A DNA stretch of 64,000 nt from Rugamonas sp. A1-17 (GTDB lineage: Bacteria; Pseudomonadota; Gammaproteobacteria; Burkholderiales; Burkholderiaceae_D), in contig JAJLPB010000008.1 in assembly GCA_025548565.1 (NCBI GenBank), forward strand, positions 1 to 64,000, in the 5' to 3' direction. The position numbers and the translations under genes are program-made. This document shows positions 47,762-55,796 of the stretch, one piece after another; the stretch's first letter is position 1; each line of letters opens with the position of its first letter. The notes under the pieces were generated by a model. That model did no database searches. It saw nothing but the letters and a program-made list of their open reading frames with translations, and had not been told where the DNA came from.

Positions 47762-48141
47762 GTGGTCGGTATCCTTTGATTTGTTGTCAGCTGTTTACTG
47801 CGTTCGGCGATCATGTCGCCTTGTTTGTCTCGAGATATGCGGGGATGGGGCATTCGGGCTAGACCTTAAACTAATTTCCGTATGGCATGAAATGGTTTTT
47901 TTGAAATTAGAACGTACGTACTAAAATGTTGTCGTTTTTCGGATCAGGATAACGTTTTCATCAATAAATTCATGGGGTTGTACGATATCTCTCTAGTGCT
48001 TTTTGAGCAAATTTGCGCTTGTGTCATGCTGCGCGGAAATATGCTGGAATAGTGACCGTTAGTCACATTGATGCGATGCGCCATTTTGGCCGTCAGGTAT
48101 TACAATAGCGGCTCCCACTTTCCACTCACGAGAACACTCAT
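47762..48141. other. Divergent control region between the barrel gene and argJ
   Basis: No gene is visible. CTAATTTC (47871-47878) and GAAATTAG (47903-47910) form an 8-bp-arm inverted repeat in front of the barrel gene. ACGTACGT palindromes lie near 47913. GTGAC (48052-48056) and GTCAC (48062-48066) form a second inverted repeat in front of argJ. The region is markedly AT-richer than its flanks. TACAAT near 48102 could be the argJ -10. Confidence 0.5.
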
Positions 48142-49380
48142 ATGGCCGTCAATTCCCCTCTGCCCGTCGCCTCCGCACTGAAGCCTGTAGCCGGCATCGA
48201 AATCGGCTTTGCCGAAGCCGGCATCAAGAAGCCGAACCGCAAGGACGTGCTGGTGATGAAGGTCGCGCCGACCGCCACCGTGTCCGGCGTGTTCACGCTG
48301 AACCGCTTCTGTGCCGCGCCGGTGCAGATCGCCAAGGCCCACCTGGCGGCCGCCAAGGAAAGCGGCAAGCCAATCGCCGCGCTGTTGATCAACACCGGCA
48401 ACGCCAACGCCGGCACCGGCGAGCTGGGCCTGTCGCTGGCCAATGAGACCTGCGCCGCGCTGGCCGCGCAGCTGGGCTGCGACGCGTCGCAGATCCTGCC
48501 GTTCTCCACCGGCGTGATCCTGGAGCCGCTGCCGGCCGCCAAGGTGATCGCCGGCCTGCCGCAGGCGGTGGCCGGCCTGAAGGCCGACAACTGGTACAAC
48601 GCCGCCGAAGCCATCATGACCACCGACACGCAGCCGAAGGCCGGCTCGCGCACCGTCACCATCGGCGGCCACACCGTCACCATGAGCGGCATCAGCAAGG
48701 GCGCCGGCATGATCAAGCCGAACATGGCCACCATGCTGGGCTACCTGGCGTTCGACGCCAAGGTCGCGCAGCCGGTGCTGGACGTGCTGGTCAAGCAGGT
48801 GGCGGACAAGTCGTTCAACTGCATCACCATCGACGGCGACACCTCGACCAACGATTCCTTCATGCTGATCGCCACCGGCGCCGGCACGCTGGAAATCGAC
48901 TCGGTGGACTCGCCGGAATACGCCGAGCTGGCGGCCGCGGTGACCGAGCTGTCGCTGTTACTGGCGCAGGCCATCGTGCGCGACGGCGAGGGCGCGACCA
49001 AGTTCATCACCATCACCGTGGAAGACGGCGCCAGCGTGGAGGAGTGCCGCAAGATCGCCTACTCGATCGGCCACTCGCCGCTGGTCAAGACCGCGTTCTT
49101 CGCTTCCGACCCTAACCTGGGCCGCATCCTGGCCGCCATCGGCTACGCCGGCGTCGACGACCTCGATGTCAGCCAGCTCAATCTGTACCTGGACGACGTG
49201 TGGGTGGCCAAGAACGGCGGCCGCAATCCGGACTACAAGGAAGAAGACGGCCAGCGCGTGATGAAGCAGAGCGAGATCCTGGTGCGCGTCAAGCTGGCGC
49301 GCGGCGCGGCTGCGGCCACGGTCTACACCTGCGATTTGTCGCACGACTATGTGAGCATCAACGCCGACTACCGTTCGTAA
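48142..49380 (+). CDS. argJ: Glutamate N-acetyltransferase / N-acetylglutamate synthase ArgJ
   Basis: Moves the acetyl group from N-acetylornithine to glutamate in arginine synthesis. The 412-aa precursor cleaves itself at the conserved site: KGAGMIKPNMATMLGYLAF, with nucleophile Thr197 becoming the start of the beta chain. LLINTGNANAGTG, the oxyanion-type FSTGVILEPLP and the DGDTSTNDS motif are intact. The conserved C-terminus SHDYVSINADYRS is present. One base separates it from the DUF815 gene. Confidence 0.97.
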   Translation: MAVNSPLPVASALKPVAGIEIGFAEAGIKKPNRKDVLVMKVAPTATVSGVFTLNRFCAAPVQIAKAHLAAAKESGKPIAALLINTGNANAGTGELGLSLANETCAALAAQLGCDASQILPFSTGVILEPLPAAKVIAGLPQAVAGLKADNWYNAAEAIMTTDTQPKAGSRTVTIGGHTVTMSGISKGAGMIKPNMATMLGYLAFDAKVAQPVLDVLVKQVADKSFNCITIDGDTSTNDSFMLIATGAGTLEIDSVDSPEYAELAAAVTELSLLLAQAIVRDGEGATKFITITVEDGASVEECRKIAYSIGHSPLVKTAFFASDPNLGRILAAIGYAGVDDLDVSQLNLYLDDVWVAKNGGRNPDYKEEDGQRVMKQSEILVRVKLARGAAAATVYTCDLSHDYVSINADYRS

Positions 49381-49381
49381 G

Positions 49382-50254
49382 ATGGCGACCCCTCTCGAAC
49401 AATTCCTGGTGCGCGCCGAGGCCTTGCTGGCGCGCGTGGAGGCGGTGCTGCCGCAAGCGCCGCGCGAGCCGGACTGGAAGCTGGGCTTCGCTTTCCGCTG
49501 GAGGAAACGCAGCGGTGGCGGCGCCAGTTATCTGCAGGCGGTGGCCCACGTGTCGCCGATCGCGCTGGACGACTTGCAGCACATCGGCCCGCAGAAAGAG
49601 CAGATCGAGCAGAACACCCGCCAGTTCGTGCAGGGCAGGCCGGCCAACAACGTGCTGCTGACCGGCGCGCGCGGCACCGGCAAGTCCTCGCTGATCAAGG
49701 CCTGCCTGAACCAGTTCGGCAAGGACGGCCTGCGCCTGATCGAAGTCGACAAGGCCGACCTGGCCGAGCTGCCGGACATCGTCGACATCGTGGCCGGACG
49801 GCCGGAGCGCTTCATCATCTTCTGCGACGACCTGTCGTTCGAAGAGGGCGAGAGCGGCTACAAGGCGCTGAAGGTGGCGCTGGACGGCAGCATCTCGGCG
49901 CAGTCGGACAACGTGCTGATCTACGCGACCTCCAACCGCCGCCACCTGATGCCGGAGCGTATGTCCGACAACATGAGCTACAAGCACGATGAGGATGGCG
50001 ACCTGCATCCCGGCGAGACGGTGGAAGAGAAGATCTCGCTGTCCGAACGCTTCGGCCTGTGGCTGACGTTTTATCCGTTCAAGCAGGACGACTACCTGGC
50101 CATCGTCGGCCACTGGCTGTCGTCGCTGGGCTGCACCGAGGCGCAGATCGAGGCATCGCGCGCCGACGCCCTGCGCTGGGCCTTGCAGCGCGGTTCGCGC
50201 TCGGGCCGCGTGGCCTGGCAGTTCGCCAAGGACTTCGCCGGGAAGCAGGCATGA
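49382..50254 (+). CDS. DUF815-family AAA-type ATPase
   Basis: A 290-aa ATP-binding protein. The P-loop LLTGARGTGKSSLIKA is near residue 96. The Walker-B-like FIIFCDDLSFEEGESGYK and sensor YATSNRRHLMPERMSDN are typical of DUF815. The family role is not established. It starts one base after argJ, and its stop overlaps the mutT ATG by four bases, so argJ-DUF815-mutT is probably one transcript. Confidence 0.92.
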   Translation: MATPLEQFLVRAEALLARVEAVLPQAPREPDWKLGFAFRWRKRSGGGASYLQAVAHVSPIALDDLQHIGPQKEQIEQNTRQFVQGRPANNVLLTGARGTGKSSLIKACLNQFGKDGLRLIEVDKADLAELPDIVDIVAGRPERFIIFCDDLSFEEGESGYKALKVALDGSISAQSDNVLIYATSNRRHLMPERMSDNMSYKHDEDGDLHPGETVEEKISLSERFGLWLTFYPFKQDDYLAIVGHWLSSLGCTEAQIEASRADALRWALQRGSRSGRVAWQFAKDFAGKQA

Positions 50255-50670
50255 GCGGCGCGCAGGCGAAGGTCAAGCCGGTGGACGTCGCGGTCGGCAT
50301 CCTGATGAAGCCCAACGGCGATGTGCTGCTGGGCCAGCGTCCGGCCGGCAAGCCGTACGAGGGCTATTGGGAATTCCCGGGCGGTAAAGTCGATCCGGGC
50401 GAGACCGTGCTGCAAGCGTTGAAGCGCGAGTTCGTCGAGGAACTGGGCCTTCATATCAACAGCGCCGAGGAGTGGTGCGGCGTCGAGCATGTGTACGAAC
50501 ACGCGCATGTGCGGCTGCACTTCTTCATCAGCCGCGACTGGAGCGGCGAGCCGCAAAGCCTGGAAGGCCAGGCCTTCGCATGGCAAGGCGCGGTCGGTGT
50601 CGAGCCGCTGCTGCCGGCCACCATTCCGCTGCTGGAGTGGCTGGACATGGTTCGCTACGGCGACCGATGA
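50251..50670 (+). CDS. mutT: 8-oxo-dGTP diphosphatase MutT (Nudix)
   Basis: Removes oxidised dGTP from the nucleotide pool, preventing A:T to C:G transversions. The 139-aa protein has the exact Nudix box GGKVDPGETVLQALKREF-VEELG and the preceding EGYWEFPGG typical of MutT. Four-base overlaps link it to both neighbours. Confidence 0.93.
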   Translation: MSGAQAKVKPVDVAVGILMKPNGDVLLGQRPAGKPYEGYWEFPGGKVDPGETVLQALKREFVEELGLHINSAEEWCGVEHVYEHAHVRLHFFISRDWSGEPQSLEGQAFAWQGAVGVEPLLPATIPLLEWLDMVRYGDR

Positions 50671-51110
50671 TGCGCTGGTGGCATCAGGTGGGCGTCTGGC
50701 GCGGGCTGGCGGGCGCCGCGCTGGCGGCCTGCGTGGTGCTGGGCGCGCTGCTGGTGCTGCGCCCCGAACCGCCGGGGCCGGCGTGGATAGCGTTGCTGTC
50801 GGCGCCGCAGGACAATAGCCCCGCCTGGCTGGCGCTGGTGAGCGCGGACCGCCAGCTGACGCTGACGCCGTTGCACGACACCGTCGTCGCCAACCGCAAG
50901 GCGCTGCAATTATGGATCTCCGCACCGGGCTGGGCCGCGCCGGTGTCGCTGGGTTTGCTGGAGCAGGACCGCCAGGTCAAGCTGGCGCTGGACAAGCTGC
51001 CGCCGTTGGAGGCGGGCTTGTCGTTGGAGATTACGCTGGAACCGCAAAGCGGCTCGGCCGCGCCGAGCGGACCGGTGCTGTACACCGGACAGGCCGTCAA
51101 GCCGCGATAG
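50667..51110 (+). CDS. Membrane-anchored anti-sigma-factor-like (RskA C-terminal) protein
   Basis: A 147-aa protein with one membrane helix (about 12-32), then a periplasmic domain with PAWLALVSADRQLTLTP, LQLWISAPG and LSLEITLEPQSGSAAPSGPVLYTG. These features match the C-terminal RskA domain of anti-sigma-K proteins. The cytoplasmic sigma-binding part is missing (only about 11 residues precede the helix), and no ECF sigma gene is adjacent. It may therefore have a different role. The ATG overlaps the mutT stop. Confidence 0.75.
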   Translation: MMRWWHQVGVWRGLAGAALAACVVLGALLVLRPEPPGPAWIALLSAPQDNSPAWLALVSADRQLTLTPLHDTVVANRKALQLWISAPGWAAPVSLGLLEQDRQVKLALDKLPPLEAGLSLEITLEPQSGSAAPSGPVLYTGQAVKPR

Positions 51111-51113
51111 GAT

Positions 51114-51287
51114 TTATTCTTCGTCGTTCGGATCGACCGGCGGAGCGGCCGGGATGGCGTACTTTTCCTCGGCCCAGGCGCCGAGATCGATTTGTTTGCA
51201 GCGTTCCGAGCAGAACGGGCGATACTTATTCTCTTCCTTCCACTCCACTTTGGCGGAGCAGGTAGGGCAGTCAACTACGGTGGCCAT
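51114..51287 (-). CDS. yacG: DNA gyrase inhibitor YacG (zinc-binding)
   Basis: A very small protein of 57 aa whose family relatives bind GyrB and block gyrase. The zinc site is complete: C7-x2-C10 (VVDCPTCSAKVEW) and C26-x3-C30 (RPFCSERCKQIDLG), followed by the conserved DLGAWAEEKYAIP and an acidic tail ending NDEE. ATG 51287 lies nine bases after the zapD stop, the usual coaE-zapD-yacG order. It converges on the anti-sigma-like gene with three bases between. Confidence 0.95.
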   Translation of the reverse strand: MATVVDCPTCSAKVEWKEENKYRPFCSERCKQIDLGAWAEEKYAIPAAPPVDPNDEE

Positions 51288-51296
51288 GATCAATCT

Positions 51297-52052
51297 TTAA
51301 AAGTTACAGAGGGTGAGCTCGAATGGTACATCATCTTCCAGCGGCTTGGGTTTCAAGTCGCCGCCCTGCGAGGTGAAGCGCACCCACAGCATGTACTTGT
51401 TGGCTGAGATCTCCGGGATCGCGCCCAGCGATTCGTCCAAGGTCAGCCGCAGCATCTGGTAGACCTTCCCCTGCAACATCTGCTGGTAGCTGCCGGCCAC
51501 GGCGATCATCTTGACCGGGCCGCCGGAATCGCGCAGCAGGCGCAGCACCAGGCCCAGCGCGTCGAACAGCGGCGCCAGCGGCGCGAACCAGGCGGCGATG
51601 TCGTTGAAGCGCTGCTCGGCCGGACGCTTTTGCCACGCGTAGTAGGACGGCAGATCGAATTCGCAGGCGCCGCCGGGGATGATGGTGCGGCCGCGTATGC
51701 TCATCAGCCATTCGTTGTCGCGCACGTTCTGGCCGGTCTTGCCCTGGGCCGCGACCAGCGCGCTGCTCACGCCGTCGAGCTCGGCCAGGATGGCGTCCAG
51801 CGTTTCCGCCTGGACGTTGGGATTCATGCGGTAGCCCAGCAGCGATTGGCGCTGGCGCTCCAGTTCTTGCAGCAGGTCGGATTTCAGGTCGGCGCGGCCG
51901 GCCACCTCCAGCATGTCGAAGATGGTCGCCAACGCGACGTGGTGCTGCATAGGATGTTCTTGATGCACAAAGAACTTGAATTTCTCGTACAGATCCTCTA
52001 ATCGCAACAACGTGCGGATGCGCTCGTTGAAAGGATATTCGTAGACAATCAA
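51297..52052 (-). CDS. zapD: Cell-division protein ZapD
   Basis: Cytoplasmic FtsZ-bundling factor. The 251-aa protein begins IVYEYPFNERIRTLLRLEDLYEKF, matching the family N-terminus, and contains the central RGRTIIPGGACEFDLPSYYAW and the C-terminal EISANKYMLWVRF. The start is TTG 52052 (GAGGG nine bases upstream); no in-frame ATG lies nearby. It is part of pilD-coaE-zapD-yacG on the minus strand. Confidence 0.94.
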   Translation of the reverse strand: MIVYEYPFNERIRTLLRLEDLYEKFKFFVHQEHPMQHHVALATIFDMLEVAGRADLKSDLLQELERQRQSLLGYRMNPNVQAETLDAILAELDGVSSALVAAQGKTGQNVRDNEWLMSIRGRTIIPGGACEFDLPSYYAWQKRPAEQRFNDIAAWFAPLAPLFDALGLVLRLLRDSGGPVKMIAVAGSYQQMLQGKVYQMLRLTLDESLGAIPEISANKYMLWVRFTSQGGDLKPKPLEDDVPFELTLCNF

Positions 52053-52140
52053 AATAACATCCCTCTGTAGGTGGACTTGCGATTAATTCCCGTGATTTTG
52101 AAGCAAGCCAAGCAAAATTACAAACGTTGCGAGGATATTG

Positions 52141-52767
52141 TTACCGTTCTTTTTGAAATTGCCAGCGCATTTTCAAATATAAATCGTGCAGACGCTCGAT
52201 TTGGGGCGCCAAAGCCTCGATTCCGTTGCCGTTTTCGATAACATCGTCCGCCGCGTCCAGCCTTTGCTGGCGGCTGGCCTGCGCCGCCATGATGGCGCGC
52301 ACCTGGCTTTCCGGCAGATTGTTACGCGCCATCACGCGGGCGATTTGCACTTCTTCCGGGCAGTCTACCGCGAGTACGCGTGTGACCCGCGCACGCCAAG
52401 TGCCCGATTCCACCAGCAGCGGCACGGCGAAGATGACGTAGCTGCCTGTGGCCGCGGCCGCGGCGGCCAGCGCGGTGTCGCGGATGCGCGGATGCAGGAT
52501 GGCTTCGAGGCGGGCCTTGGCGCCGGCGTCGGCGAACACCAGGGCGCGCATGCGGGCGCGGTCGAGCGCGCCATTGGCATCGGCGAACTCGGGGCCGAAT
52601 TCGGCGACGATGGCCGACATCGCGGCGCCGCCGGGCGCGGTCAGGCTGTGGGCGATCTGGTCGGTGTCGACGATGCTGGCGCCGCGCGCGGCGAACAGGT
52701 CGGCCACCGTGCTCTTGCCGCTGCCGATGCCGCCGGTCAGGCCGATGGAGAAGGGCAGTGTGGTCAT
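52141..52767 (-). CDS. coaE: Dephospho-CoA kinase CoaE
   Basis: Last step of coenzyme A synthesis. The 208-aa P-loop kinase has IGLTGGIGSGKSTVADLF, the substrate site VDTDQIAHSLTAPGG, the lid with HPRIRD, and FAVPLLVESG. It lies seven bases after pilD and 88 bases before zapD. Confidence 0.96.
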   Translation of the reverse strand: MTTLPFSIGLTGGIGSGKSTVADLFAARGASIVDTDQIAHSLTAPGGAAMSAIVAEFGPEFADANGALDRARMRALVFADAGAKARLEAILHPRIRDTALAAAAAATGSYVIFAVPLLVESGTWRARVTRVLAVDCPEEVQIARVMARNNLPESQVRAIMAAQASRQQRLDAADDVIENGNGIEALAPQIERLHDLYLKMRWQFQKER

Positions 52768-52774
52768 GGGTGGC

Positions 52775-53650
52775 TTACAGGTAGGGATAGAAGTTGCGGG
52801 TGAACGCCATGATCGGGTCGCGGTACAGGAAGACGATCAGGCCGGCGGCCGCCAGGTAGGGGCCGAACGGGATCTGGTAGTCGAAGCCGCGGCGGTTGGC
52901 GATCATCAGCGCGATGCCGATCACCGAGCCCACCAGCGAGGACATCAGCACGATGGCCGGCAGCATCGCCCAGCCCATCCACGCGCCCAGCGCGGCCAGC
53001 AGCTTGAAGTCGCCGTAACCCATGCCGTCGCGGTGGCGCACCAGTTTATACAGCAAATTGACCGACCACAGCGCCATGTAGCCGGCCGCCGCGCCGATGA
53101 CGGCGTCGCGCAGCGGCGTGAAGGTGGCGTCGATGTTCATGATCAGGCCGGCCCAGATCAGCGGGTAGGTCAAGTCGTCCGGCAGCATCTGGGTGTCGAA
53201 GTCGATGAAGGTCATGGCGATCAGCAGGTACAGGAACAGCAGGCCGGACAGGCCGGCCCAGCCGCTGCCGAAGTGCCACACCACCACCGCCGACAGCGCG
53301 CCGGTCAGCACTTCGATGGCCGGGTAGCGGGCCGAGATCGGCGCCTTGCAGTTGCTGCACTTGCCGCGCAGGACCAGGTAGCTGAGCACCGGGATGTTCT
53401 CCAGCGCGGTGATCTGGTGCTGGCAGTGCGGGCAGGCCGAGCGCGGCACCATCAGGTTGTAGCGGTCGGTGTGCGGCTCTTCCTTGCCGGCCTCGACGGC
53501 GCAATAGTTGTCCGACTCGCGCTGCATCATCTTCGGCAGGCGGTGGATCACCACGTTCAGGAAGCTGCCGAACAGCAGGCCGAACAGGCCGGCGATCAGG
53601 CTGACGGCGAGTTGGCCGGCGGGCGCAAACAACAGGGTCGGTTCAGGCAT
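52775..53650 (-). CDS. pilD: Type IV prepilin peptidase / N-methyltransferase PilD
   Basis: Integral membrane aspartyl protease that cleaves and N-methylates prepilins and type II pseudopilins. The 291-aa protein has the zinc-binding cysteine tetrad CPHCQH...CSNCKAP needed for the methyltransferase half. The first catalytic Asp lies in FIDFDTQMLPDDLT and the second in GYGDFKLLAALGAW. About eight membrane helices follow the usual pattern. It is separated from pilC and pilB by an opposite-strand insert of about 2.1 kb. Confidence 0.96.
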   Translation of the reverse strand: MPEPTLLFAPAGQLAVSLIAGLFGLLFGSFLNVVIHRLPKMMQRESDNYCAVEAGKEEPHTDRYNLMVPRSACPHCQHQITALENIPVLSYLVLRGKCSNCKAPISARYPAIEVLTGALSAVVVWHFGSGWAGLSGLLFLYLLIAMTFIDFDTQMLPDDLTYPLIWAGLIMNIDATFTPLRDAVIGAAAGYMALWSVNLLYKLVRHRDGMGYGDFKLLAALGAWMGWAMLPAIVLMSSLVGSVIGIALMIANRRGFDYQIPFGPYLAAAGLIVFLYRDPIMAFTRNFYPYL

Positions 53651-53707
53651 AGAAGGTCGGGCCGCGTAGAGAGTGATAGAGGCCCATATTAAAGCATTAC
53701 AGCAACA

Positions 53708-54127
53708 TTGCGGACGGTTTTTCAGGCGGCGCTGTCGGCATCAAGTCCCTCCTTGGGGATATGGAAACCAAGTTGGATTTCTGGCAAGGTGGAGAACCTG
53801 CCACCCGTGTCGCGGAGCCCGTTCTTGTCTTGCCTTTCCCAGACCTTATTGCTGCTCCTGCTGGGCTGCCTGGTGCTGGCCTGCGTGTTAAGCGTCAGGC
53901 GCCGCCATCGCCGGCAGCTGGCGCGGATGGCGGAGCGCGAGCGCGCCGCGTTGATCCTGCAGGACACGCTGCTGCAGAACCTGCAGGGCCTGATCCTGCG
54001 CTTTCAGGGTGTGAGCCACCGCCTGCCGGAGGACAGCGCCGAACGCGCCACCATCGAAGCCATCCTCGACCAAGCGGACGAGGTGCTTGCCGACGCGCGC
54101 GACCGCATGCTGACGCTGCGCTCCTAG
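53708..54127 (+). pseudogene. Remnant of a HisKA_3-type sensor kinase
   Basis: The frame encodes one membrane helix (about 43-63) and then a dimerisation helix pair: LQDTLLQNLQGLILRFQGVSHRLP and ILDQADEVLADARDRMLTLRS, followed by a stop. This matches the start of the kinase core in NarX-type sensors with ligand-binding propellers. The phospho-acceptor His of LHDTLLQ is replaced by Gln, there is no ATPase domain, and no sensor domain precedes it. It looks like a decayed fragment, although translation as a small membrane protein is possible. Confidence 0.7.
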
Positions 54128-54158
54128 CCCCCTTCCGGACTAATTGCTGGCGGAAAAG

Positions 54159-54186
54159 TTAACTATTGGAAACAATCGGCTATAAT
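54159..54186 (+). promoter_or_regulatory. Promoter of the phosphoethanolamine-transferase-like gene
   Basis: TTAACT (54159-54164) and TATAAT (54181-54186) are 16 bases apart, giving a leader of about 70 bases. Confidence 0.6.
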
Positions 54187-54260
54187 AGTGATCCGATGCA
54201 ATACAGCGGCGGCGCCCCAATGGTGGCCGCGCCGTTGGCAGAACCTACGATTATCTCCCG

Positions 54261-55781
54261 ATGCAGATTCCCCGTCTTGCGCGCAGCGCGCTGTACTATG
54301 CCGCCGCGCTGGTATTGTCCTACCTGTTCATCCGTGCGTTCGGCTACCACGCCAAAGCCAACAATGTCCTGAATATCTTCGGACTGCTGCTTGTTCTGCT
54401 GGGCAGCGGCATCGGGGCGTTATGGGTGGTGGTCTATGCCATCTTGCTGGCGGCTGCCCTGTATATGCCGTTCGGCATGGTGTACGGCAAGCCGGATTTC
54501 CTGATCATCGCCTCGCTGCTGCAATCGAACCGCAGCGAGTCGATCGAGTTCGTCGGACAAATGCCGGTCGCGAACTTCCTGCTGGCGCTGCTCTTCGCCG
54601 GCGCGGCCTGGGTCTTCGTGTTCCGGCTGAACCGGGCAGGCTGGCAAAAGAAGCGCTTGCTGACGGGAGTGGCGATCGTTGTGCTGTCGCTGGCCGCGTG
54701 CGCCAAGTCGCTGGGATCGGCGGAGGGCCAGAAAGAAATCCTGGCGCTGGATTTGCCGCGCTGCGTGGCCCAGGCCATGCAGCAATACCACAAGGAAGAA
54801 CTGGGCTTCCGCGCCGTCCAGGCGGCCAATCAGTGGCAGGTCCGGCACGTTGACAGCAAATATCGCAACTATGTGATCGTGGTCGGCGAGAGCGCGCGGC
54901 GCGACCATATGTCGCTGTATGGCTATCCGCAAAAGACGACGCCGTTTGCCGACCAGGCCAACGGCGTGTTCATCGACGGCTATGTGTCGCCCGCGTCCAT
55001 CACCTTCGTCTCGGTGCCGCGCACGCTGGCCGAGGCTTCCGACGCCGAGGTCGCGTATGGCCGCAACGTGGTGGCGCTGGCCCGGCAGGCCGGCTTCCGC
55101 ACCTACTGGCTGTCGAACCAGGGCTATGTCGGCGAATACGACAGCCCGTCGTCGCGCCTGGCCGCCAGTGCCGACGTGGTCCATTTCACCAAGCTCGGTT
55201 CCAGCCTGTCCACCAATATCGACGACCGTGTGCTGCTGGCCCCATTGACCGCCGGGCTGCGGGATGGCCACACCGGCCCCCGCCTGTTCGTGCTGCACCT
55301 GATGGGTTCGCATCCGGCCTTCTGCGACCGGGTCCAGGGCGAGGACAAGGATTACACGGCATCCAGCGCGGCCATGCGCTGCTACCTGGGCTCGATCCGC
55401 CACACGGACGGCCTGCTGGCCGACATCCACCAGGCGCTGCGCGCGGCCGGCCAGCCGTTTTCGATGATCTACCTGAGCGACCACGGCCTGCGCCACAAGG
55501 ACAAGGGCACGGCCGACGCCTCGCTGGTGCACGACGACCGCTACAAGCAGAACTATGCGGTGCCGTTCTTCATCCTGTCCAGCGACGCCACGGCGCACAC
55601 CATGCTGCACAAGGACATGAGCGGGGTCAATTTCGTGCGCGGCGCGGCGCAGTGGATGGGCATCCAGGCCGAGGGACTGCCGCGCTACGAGTTCCTGTCG
55701 CCCACGCCGGACGAGCAGATCCAGGTCTTCAATGGCAGCAGCCACCGGCCCCAGGCGGGGTTGCAGGACGACCCGGCCTGA
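54261..55781 (+). CDS. Phosphoethanolamine-transferase-like sulfatase-family membrane protein
   Basis: Inner-membrane enzyme of 506 aa with about four N-terminal helices and a periplasmic alkaline-phosphatase-fold domain. The nucleophile motif is VGESARRDHMSLYGYP with Ser211, where EptA-type enzymes carry Thr. Other family landmarks are VSPASITFVSVPRTL, HLMGSHPAFCDR and the metal-binding YLSDHGLRHK. It probably moves phosphoethanolamine to lipid A, core or another glycan; the target is unknown. It lies with a kinase remnant inside the pilC-pilD junction on the opposite strand. Confidence 0.87.
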   Translation: MQIPRLARSALYYAAALVLSYLFIRAFGYHAKANNVLNIFGLLLVLLGSGIGALWVVVYAILLAAALYMPFGMVYGKPDFLIIASLLQSNRSESIEFVGQMPVANFLLALLFAGAAWVFVFRLNRAGWQKKRLLTGVAIVVLSLAACAKSLGSAEGQKEILALDLPRCVAQAMQQYHKEELGFRAVQAANQWQVRHVDSKYRNYVIVVGESARRDHMSLYGYPQKTTPFADQANGVFIDGYVSPASITFVSVPRTLAEASDAEVAYGRNVVALARQAGFRTYWLSNQGYVGEYDSPSSRLAASADVVHFTKLGSSLSTNIDDRVLLAPLTAGLRDGHTGPRLFVLHLMGSHPAFCDRVQGEDKDYTASSAAMRCYLGSIRHTDGLLADIHQALRAAGQPFSMIYLSDHGLRHKDKGTADASLVHDDRYKQNYAVPFFILSSDATAHTMLHKDMSGVNFVRGAAQWMGIQAEGLPRYEFLSPTPDEQIQVFNGSSHRPQAGLQDDPA

Positions 55782-55796
55782 GCGGCCGGGCTTTTC
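55772..55796 (+). terminator. Rho-independent terminator overlapping a stop codon
   Basis: CCCGGCC (55772-55778) pairs with GGCCGGG (55784-55790) with the TGA in the loop, followed by C-TTTT. It separates this gene from convergent pilC. Confidence 0.75.
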
